This document shows, piece by piece, positions 56,773-64,000 of a stretch of 64,000 nucleotides of DNA (positions are counted from its first letter, which is position 1; the number at the start of each line of letters is the position of its first letter). The stretch covers positions 372,001 through 436,000 of the forward strand of contig JAANYP010007127.1 in assembly GCA_020465985.1 (NCBI GenBank), read 5' to 3'. The position numbers and the translations under genes were made by a program. The notes below the pieces were generated by a model, which had not been told where the DNA came from, ran no database searches, and saw only the letters and a program-made list of their open reading frames with translations. Source of the DNA: Centrapalus pauciflorus (lineage: Eukaryota; Streptophyta; Magnoliopsida; Asterales; Asteraceae).

Positions 56773-57918
56773 ATGGAATTTGAACAATTGTCAAAGTCTG
56801 AGCTGATTTTCAAACTTACTGAATCTGAAAAGATTCGTAAGAACAATTACGACATTCTCATTCAGTTAAATACTGATAAACATTTGGCGTTACGTGACGT
56901 ACAAATACTGAATGAAGAAATTCAAAACTTAAAAGAAAAACAAAACTCTGAGAGTTGTGCTCATCAATTGAAAATATCTGAATTACTTAAAGAACTTGAT
57001 GAGCTGAAACAAGAAAATTTTCAGAATGCAACTCAACTGAAATATCTTTTGCCTGAAAGATCTGATCTTTACAAGAAAGTTCAGGATCTTGAAGATACAC
57101 TTTGTAAGACAAAACCAACTGATCAGAATTGTATTTTAAACAAAAATGAAGAAATTTTTGCTCTTCAACAAGAGTTGTCTTTAACTAAAGATTTGATTGA
57201 GAAGGAAAGACATGAGTTCTTACTTAAAGAACAAGATTTTAAATCAAAATCTGAATTGTTTGAAGATGAAAGACAAATGTTCTTAATCAAAGAACAATCT
57301 TTTAAATCTGATTACCAATCATTTGATCATGACAGAAATTCAAATTTAGTCATTATCAAAAGTTTGGAAGATCAGATACTTCATCTTACAAAACAATTAC
57401 ATGTGTTTACTTCATCAACTGAGTCAAAGGTTAAGACCCCTTCTTCAGTGTGTTTAAAATCCAATATTAATCACTCTGGTTTGTCTTCTGAAAGTGAAGT
57501 GAATCTAACTAACTCTGCTAAGTTTGATTCTTCTTCAGATCTTAAACTTAAGTATCTGTTAAAGATACACAGCGGCAAAGATAAAATTATTGAACAACTT
57601 CCGGTCAAGATTTACACCGGTGAATCTTCGAAGTCAAATTTTCTTAAAGTTTCTGAAAATACTGGTCATTCTAATCAGAAAACATTTTCACAGAAAAATA
57701 CCAAGTATTATCAGAAACAGGCAAGAACCGGACAGTTTTTCAAAAAGAAGAGTTCGCAAAAGTCTGATCATTCAAATTCAAGTTTCTTTAGAAATTCAGA
57801 TATTCAATTTTCTCATACTCAAAGAAATTTGTTTTCTGCTTTGAAAGAGAAGCTGATAGTTATAACTTGCAATGGGTACCTAAACCCAAGTACAAGTGGG
57901 TACCAAAACCTGTTTTGA
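56773..57918 (+). pseudogene. Partial gag-like ORF of the pol-less element
   Basis: The 381-codon frame begins MEFEQLSKSELIFKL and is dominated by Lys/Glu/Gln/Leu heptad-like sequence to about residue 210, predicting a long coiled coil. A Ser/Lys-rich region follows. This resembles the part of copia SIRE-type gag downstream of the capsid domain. I see neither the capsid (UBN2-like) domain nor a zinc knuckle. Near 57845-57852 a one-base shift moves the natural reading into another frame, in which a WVPK-repeat tail continues to TAA at 57981-57983. As read here the protein ends early at 57918. It may be a structural helper protein or simply decaying gag. Confidence 0.65.
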
Positions 57919-57998
57919 AATGGGTACCCAAGAGCGCTAACAAGTCTGGATCCAAATCTGTTTGGATACCAAAGACATCTTAAATTTTGCAGGTTATA

Positions 57999-58213
57999 GG
58001 TTTCTTATCATTTCAGATAAGGACCCGTTCTTCATTTCAATAGGCTCTTGATTACATCAGATCAAGACCCGTGTTTCAAATCAAAGTGGTTTCTAGTTAA
58101 TTCAGACTAGAACCCGGACTTCAATGAACCAGAGTCAAAGGCTTTCAGTTACATCAGACTGAAACCCGAGCTTCCGTGACATATGGCTTCTAATCACTTC
58201 AGATTAGAACCCG
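57999..58213 (+). other. Array of five co-varying hairpins
   Basis: Five units start at 57999, 58043, 58088, 58140 and 58185 (spacing 44-52). Each reads GGY, a 7-base arm, an 8-base loop ending TCAG, the complementary 7-base arm, then CCCG. The arms are TTCTTAT/ATAAGGA (one G-U), TCTTGAT/ATCAAGA, TTCTAGT/ACTAGAA, TTTCAGT/ACTGAAA and TTCTAAT/ATTAGAA. Loops are CATTTCAG, TACATCAG, TAATTCAG, TACATCAG and CACTTCAG. The arms differ between units but always pair, and GG with CC can extend each stem past a Y-C mismatch. The array lies 16 bp after the gag-frame stop at 57981-57983. Function is unknown. Confidence 0.85.
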
Positions 58214-59830
58214 AGTCTGAAAGACAAATATTTCTGGAATTCCTGCCCTGAATTCAACTCTGAAGCTGCATTGATTTAGAGGGAGTTTTATTTTTATAAT
58301 TTTTTGCTCCTGATTTCATTTCTATGAGTTGACTACCTGTGTTTGCTTATTTACAGGGGGAGTTTCAGACATTCTTTGACGATGACATTTTTTCAAAAAC
58401 TGTGTGATTTTTCACGAAAATATTTGATTCACACATAAAAAGAAGTTTTGAGCTGAAAAGAAATATTTGTTTGATTCTCTGAATATATCATTGAGATTAA
58501 TTGATCTAATCTCTTTGATTTTCATAATCTCATTTCTTCTGAGATTCTCTTTGTTATAACTCTTCCAATTTATACTGGATTCTCCCGTTATCTCCCAAAT
58601 GCTAATTCTTTCAAGAAAGTCTGGTTCTTTTCATATCATATATCAGATTTTCTATTTCATTCTGATATCTCCCATATTATTTGAAAATAATCTCTCTGAT
58701 ATCTCTTGAGCTTCAAGGCTGAAAATCTTTCTGCTGACTCCGATTATGCACCAATCTGAGTGATAGGCATAAATATCGCTTCTATGGTCTAACCAGAACC
58801 GGAAGACCTACCCAAGGAGCAAACCATCTATAGTTTGTGTGGGTGAGGGTTCTTTAGGTTTATTAGTTGAGAAGTGTCAGTTATCACGGAATACTGACAC
58901 GGTCGAGCAGAGATAAAATGTAAATGAGAGGGATATTGATATTGAAAGGAGATGGTGGTGCATCAGATCATGCTTTTCGTATAAAGCTGACTGAATTTAA
59001 TTCTGAAAAGTGAGCCGGAGGGAGCTAGGTTGAAAAATGCTGAGAGCTGAGAGTTGAGAAAGGATTTGAAGAAAAGATAATCCTATCCTACACTGTGTCT
59101 GCTGGGTAATCCACATAATCTATCAAGCCCTAGGCGACTTGATATTGAAAAAGACGTCATGGACCCAGTGACGCATGCACTTAACCCCACCAGCTACTCA
59201 ATTATCTCTCAAAAGATTTCTGTTTCAATAATCACGGAGATATAGCACATTTCTATCGATATATCATTTGGATATTATTGATATTGAAACAAGGAAGACA
59301 GTTGCTCCGGTCTCCAATTTCATTTGATGCACATTGTGTCTAGAGCTGATTATATACACTTTTAGGACACATCGAGTCTAACAGTCTGCGTGACTATAAA
59401 CTGCTAGGCCAAAGTGACTAAGCCGGAACAAATAAGAGTGATTCTTTCATGATAAAGGATTTCACGATGACTATTTGGAAATCCTACCAGTGTTAACATC
59501 ATGCCAGCGCTGAACGTAGGTCACATAGATTTTGTCTATTGTGTAAACAGGAATCCTATGTGGACCTGGATTTCACTAATGAATTTGTTTCATTTTCCTC
59601 AAGTCAAGTTGAAAAGCTTTGACTTTGTTTTGTAAAGAAAATGTATCAATTTGAGGGGGAGTGAGATAAATTTGTTTTGTATAGGGGGAGAGATATCAGT
59701 TTAAGGGGAGAAAATCAATTTGTAATAATTTCTGAGTTGTAATTGTTGTTGTATTTCTTCTACTATAATTTCATTGAATTAATGTTTCTGAAGTTTTTGC
59801 ATGATGTTCATAATTTTTTATGATCATCAT
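58214..59830 (+). other. Non-coding 3' internal region of the pol-less element
   Basis: No long frame and no pol domain. Purine tracts of the form GGGGGAG occur repeatedly (near 58356, 59655, 59683 and 59833), resembling extra polypurine tracts. The region occupies the place where pol would lie in an autonomous relative. Confidence 0.6.
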
Positions 59831-60116
59831 GAGGGGGAGAAAAGCTGAATTTCAGAAACAACTGTTGAGTAGTTTGAAATCAACTGAAGGCAATTACTAC
59901 ATCATCTCAAGACAATTGATCAAGGAAGAGATTTAAAAGCTATTCATGATCCAAGGGGGAGTGTGCTTACAAGAAAAGAGAAGATCAGAATAGAAGAGAT
60001 GTGAAGATCAGAGTGAGACAATAAAGAAGAAGATTCAGAGATCATAGAAAAGAAGAAGATTCAAGATAAGAATTAACCTGAACAGAGTACTTTAAATGAA
60101 AAATTGTTTTCATCTC

Positions 60117-60128
60117 TAAGGGGGAGAT
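60117..60128 (+). other. Polypurine tract of the pol-less element
   Basis: AAGGGGGAGAT directly abuts the right LTR (TGTTGGGTAC at 60129), the classic copia arrangement. Confidence 0.85.
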
Positions 60129-60432
60129 TGTTGGGTACAATTATAAGTAGAGTTGAAAACAATATTTTGTAATAGTTCAGGGGAATTTATTGTAAATACA
60201 CAATAGTTATATTGTGTATATAAATAGAAGTAGTATTTCTATTTTGATATAGATCGGACAGAATAGAAAAGAAATCGGACAGATCTAGAGAGAGAAGAAG
60301 ATTGCTGTCCAAGATAGCCAAGAACTTAATGTAATATTTTTCTCTTTAATCATTCAATAGATTGTGTTTTGATTGATAATTGTTCATATGAATTGTGTTA
60401 TGTTGATGAATTGCTAGAAATATGAATTCACA
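60129..60432 (+). repeat. LTR (right) of the pol-less element
   Basis: 304 bp, two differences from the left LTR. It is followed directly by solo-LTR sequence (GGTACTTTGGG), with no repeat of the left flank. Confidence 0.85.
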
Positions 60433-60785
60433 GGTACTTTGGGATTTCAGTGACGCACTCTGTATTTGATATGATTACTGAAGTTTTGATTGTATAATTA
60501 TTAGGTAATAGTCAGGTATCTGTGTGTATGATGCCACTCGACAGTCTTTTTTACGTGACAATTCTATAGTGCTTCGGGGATGTTACAGTTATATGAATAG
60601 TAAAATTAAAGAAAGAGATTTACGTAGAGCAGTATTTTTACATTTTTATTTGATATAATAATATAACTTTCAAGATGAATCATTTAGATAACAATAGTAT
60701 AGAAATATGTTATTAAATCAAATAAAAAAAGTTTTTCTATTAGTGTTATGATTCATAATTATTATATCGAATTAAAAAATAGAAA

Positions 60786-63700
60786 CATGAATAACATGGA
60801 ATACAGGATGTATCCCCGCTAAGTCAGTTGGCAGTTCAAGACGGTAAGATTGGTTTCCTATCTTTTCAACAATTTTGAACGGGCCAATGAATCTTGGAGC
60901 TAGCTAATTTCTCTTTATGAATCATACCACATTCTTCATTGGAGATACTTTCAGCATCACCCAATCGTTAACTGCAAAACTAATCGATCTGTGCCGATTT
61001 TCATAATATGACTTCTGCCTGCTTTGAGCTTCAAGAATGTTCCTTCTGACAAGTTGAATCTTCTCATGAGTCAACTGTAGAAGGACAGCACCTGCTAAAG
61101 GCGATTCACCTGTTTCGCGCCAACAGGTGGGAGTTCTGCACTTTCGTCCATATAAAGCTTCAAAAGGAGCCATCTTGATCGTTGAATGATAACTGTTATT
61201 GTAAGAGAATTCGACCAAAGGCAAATGGTCATCCCAGTTACCACCTAAATCAATAACGCAGGCACGGAGCATATCTTCGAGAGTCAAGATAGTGCGTTCA
61301 CTTTGGCCATCAGCATTAGGATGATAAGCAGTACTCATGGAAATCTGAGTACCCATCCCCTCTTGCAACGCTTTCCAGAATCTCGAAGTGAAACGACTAT
61401 CACGATCAGAGACGATAGACTTTGGCACACCATGACGAGAGATAATTTCAGTGATGTACATCTACGCCAATCTATCAAGAGAGTAGTCTCTTTCATCGGT
61501 ATGAAATGAGCTGACTTCGTTAATCGATCCACGACTACCCAGATGGAGTCGTGCTGTCTCTTGGTTTTCGACAACTTTGTAACAAAATCCATAGTTATAT
61601 GCTCCCACTTCCACTCAGGAACTGGTAGTGGTTGCATATCCCCGAAGGGTTTCTGATGTTTTGCCTTAACCATTTGACAGACTCTGCAGCTTTCAACGAA
61701 CTGACTGATGTCCTTCTTCATTCCTGGCCACCAATAATCAGCTTTCAGATAGAAGTACAGCTTTGAGCTGCCAGGATGAATTGATAACTTGGACTTATGA
61801 GCTTCAGATAGAAGAGTGTTGCGAATAGAACCATATTTAGGAATCCAGATTCGGTTTCCCTTGAGACATTGGAGTCCCAAATGATTCGTAGATAAGAATT
61901 GTAATTGCCCCTTGAGATTTTCAGTACCGAGATTCTCTTCTTTCAGTGCTTCAACTTGGGCAGATTTGATGTCTTTGATAAGATCAGAAGAGAATACAAT
62001 AGGAGTCAGGGCATAGCAACACTTTTCTGGATAGACTTTTCTACTCAAAGCATCCGCGACCACATTGGCTTTGCCGGGATGATACAGGATCTCGCAATCA
62101 TAGTCCTTGATATTCCAAGGACCGACGCTGTTTCATATTCAGATCCTTTTGAGTAAATAGATGCTTGAGACTTTTATGGTCGGTGTAAAGCTGACACCGA
62201 GTCCCATAGAGATAATGCTGCCAGATTTTCAATGCAAAGGTAACGGCAGCCAACTCAAGATAATGAGTTGGTGCACTTTTCTCATAGTCTTTCAATTGCC
62301 TTGAAGCGTAGGCAATGACTTTTCCCCTTTGCATGAGGACACATCCTAAACCTGTACCAGATGCATCGCTATAGACAACGAAGTCATCATTACCCTCAGG
62401 TAAGGCTAGGATTGGCACTTGAATGAGATTCTGCTTCAAAGTTTCAAATGCCTCTTGCTGTTTATCAGTCCATACGAAAGGTGTATTCTTTCGTGTTAGC
62501 ATCGTCAGAGGCACAACAATCTTTGAGAAATCCTTAATGAATCGCCGGTAGTAACCAGCCAATCCAAGGAAGCTTTTGATTTCAGTGGCATTGCGAGGCG
62601 TTTGCCATTTTTGAACGGCCTCGACTTTGGAAGGATCGACTGAATTACCTTCGTCAGATATGACATGGCCAAGGAATTGAATCTATAAAGATAACATAGT
62701 TGAATTCAAGTTTTTTATTTAAACAAAGAACGCTTAGGAATAACTCAAGACAATATAAAATTATACCTGTCTGAGCCAGAATTCACATTTAGAGAATTTT
62801 GCGTAGAGTCTTTCATTTCTCAATAACTCTAGCAATTGACGCAGATGAAGAACATGATCAGCCTCCGTTTTGGAGTAAATCAGAATATCGTCTATGAATA
62901 CATAACTGACTTATCCAGCATTGGTCTGCACACGCGATTCATGAGATCCATGAACGCCGCTAGTGCATTTGTTAAACCAAAAGGCATTACGAGAAATTCG
63001 TAATGACCGTATCTTGTTCGGAAGGCTGTCTTTGGAATATCCTCATCTCTTACTTTCAGTTGATGATACCCAGAACAGAGATCGATTTTGGAGAAATAAC
63101 TTGCTCCTTGTAACTTATCAAATAAATCATCGATATTGGGCAGAGGATACTTATTCTTGATAGTGACTTTGTTCAACTCACGATAATCGATGCACATACG
63201 GAGTGTTCCGTCTTTCTTTTTAACAAATAACACAGGTGCACCCCACGGAGATGAACTAAGTCAGATAAAACCCTTTTCTAACAGATCTTGCAATTGCTTT
63301 GACATTTCCTGCATCTCTGCAGGCGCAAGTCTGTAGGGAGCTTTGGCAATTGGAGCCGCACCAGGAACTAAGTCATATCCGAACTCAACTTGACGTTCCG
63401 GTGGCACTCCAGAAATATCATCAGGGAATACGTTTAGGAACTCATAGACGATCGGAATATCAAAAATGGATTTCTTGTTATCTTCAGAGATGGTTTCAGA
63501 CGAAACATAGCACAAATAGGATTCGTGACCCATAGACAGATATTTACGTGCTTTCTCAACAGAAATGAAGCAATGAGCACCTTTTCGCTTGTCGCCTTTG
63601 ATTTCAAACACTCGGCCGTCTGAAGTCTTGATTCTGATGATTCGGCGGTTGCAGACGATCGTAGCCTCGTTATTCGTTAGCCAATCCATACCGATAATAA

Positions 63701-64000
63701 CGTCGAACTCTTTTAATGGAATCGGAATTAGATCAAGGTTCAACACAATGTTATTGATAAGCAGAGTGCAATTACAGTACACGGAATCAGCCATAACATA
63801 ATTGTTACCGGCCGTTTCAATATCAAGTATGACTGAAAGATTTGAAGGAAACTTAGACAGTCTTCGAGCAAAAATAGTCGATATAAACGAACGACTAGCA
63901 CCGGAATCAAATAGTCGAATTTAGCAAGAACGTACCGGTAACCACATCAGGGGTTTCTTTTGCTTCCTCCGCTGTTATCTTGAATGCACGAGTTCTTGCA
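60786..64000 (-). pseudogene. Decayed gypsy copy of the gypsy-1 family (pol), truncated
   Basis: A minus-strand gag-pol remnant running from the protease region at the window edge through RT, RNase H and integrase. It stops at about 60786, inside the sequence before the chromodomain; no LTR is present there. It is closer to gypsy-1 than to gypsy-2. Breaks include a deletion of about 14 bp near the protease active site (63920), a TGA near 63260, a 1-bp deletion next to the FIDD motif (62900), a 2-bp deletion near 62110, a 1-bp deletion and TAG near 61464-61490, and a TGA near 60921. The intron of gypsy-1 is present at 62683-62766. It is an old, dead copy. Confidence 0.9.
62683..62766 (-). other. 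Putative intron in the decayed gypsy copy
   Basis: The 84-bp insert with GTATAA at its 5' end and TTTATAG at its 3' end (minus strand) lies between CAGACAG and ATTCAATTCC, the same codon as the 92-bp insert in gypsy-1. The two inserts share TGTCTTGAG and CTTGAATT blocks and both ends, but have diverged elsewhere. Confidence 0.85.

Larger units (their letters stand above)
54866..60432 (+). mobile_element. Pol-less copia-type LTR element (LARD-like), tandem remnant
   Basis: The full unit is 55157-60432: LTR (55157-55460), PBS, long leader, partial gag, hairpin array, non-coding 3' part, polypurine tract, LTR (60129-60432). In front of it, 54866-55156 is a copy of 59838-60128, the 3' end of the internal region. 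The structure therefore looks like two units sharing an LTR, with the left one truncated. LTRs (304 bp) differ at two positions, so it is young. No protease, integrase or RT exists, so movement would need a helper. No target duplication is visible. Confidence 0.75.
52276..60587 (+). mobile_element. Probable gypsy-type solo LTR, interrupted at 54866-60432
   Basis: It starts TATAACATTCTTGATTT (likely a decayed TGTAACA) and ends GGGGATGTTACA, with near-matching flanks ATTAT (52271-52275) and GTTAT (60588-60592). No primer site or coding domain of its own is seen, so a solo LTR of about 2.7 kb is the simplest reading. It contains a GC-rich patch at 52900-53110 and an internal duplication. TG...CA and size resemble the LTRs of gypsy-1 and gypsy-2, but the sequence is different. 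Confidence 0.55.

Noticed and set aside
58214..59830. Search for a hidden pol gene in the pol-less element
   Set aside because: No DSG, YVDD, D-D-E or RNase H motif was found in any frame I read; the region is non-coding.

Overview
The window is a transposon-dense piece of nuclear DNA from a flowering plant, most likely a eudicot. The evidence is AT-rich intergenic DNA, spliceosomal introns, Ty1/copia and Ty3/gypsy LTR retrotransposons primed by initiator Met-tRNA, CACTA and Mutator-like DNA transposons, tRNA-derived SINEs, and a plant cell-wall glycosyltransferase gene. The species cannot be fixed from sequence alone.

Layout. (1) 1-3540: AT-rich DNA with two related Mutator-like miniature elements and an LTR-element remnant. 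(2) 3541-39557: one minus-strand SIRE/Maximus-type copia element (gag-pol plus a long env-like ORF), bounded by the 5-bp duplication AACAC and swollen to 36 kb by nested insertions. These are a CACTA element (14085-17470) carrying a SINE, a 10-kb gypsy chromovirus with apparently identical LTRs (19254-29272), and a 9-kb gypsy chromovirus with an unbroken 1519-codon gag-pol (29692-38706). All have target-site duplications, and LTR divergences rank copia > gypsy-2 > gypsy-1. (3) 39553-45160: a SINE and several miniature elements with clear duplications. (4) 45205-47924: the only convincing intact host gene, a two-exon GT92 galactan beta-1,4-galactosyltransferase (GALS-like), on the minus strand. 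(5) 48417-52037: microsatellites and a ~223-bp tandem repeat into which a Pack-MULE carrying a decayed geranylgeranyl diphosphate synthase copy has inserted. (6) 52276-60587: a probable solo gypsy-type LTR interrupted by a pol-less copia-type element. (7) 60786-64000: a decayed gypsy copy of the gypsy-1 family, running off the window.

Three things stand out. The pol-less element carries five evenly spaced hairpins of identical geometry whose stems differ but co-vary (57999-58213). The gypsy-1 family has an apparent short spliceosomal intron inside pol, present in two diverged copies. The Pack-MULE holds a plastid-isoprenoid gene fragment. There is no operon-like or defence-like system here; the genes 'work together' only as parts of mobile elements.
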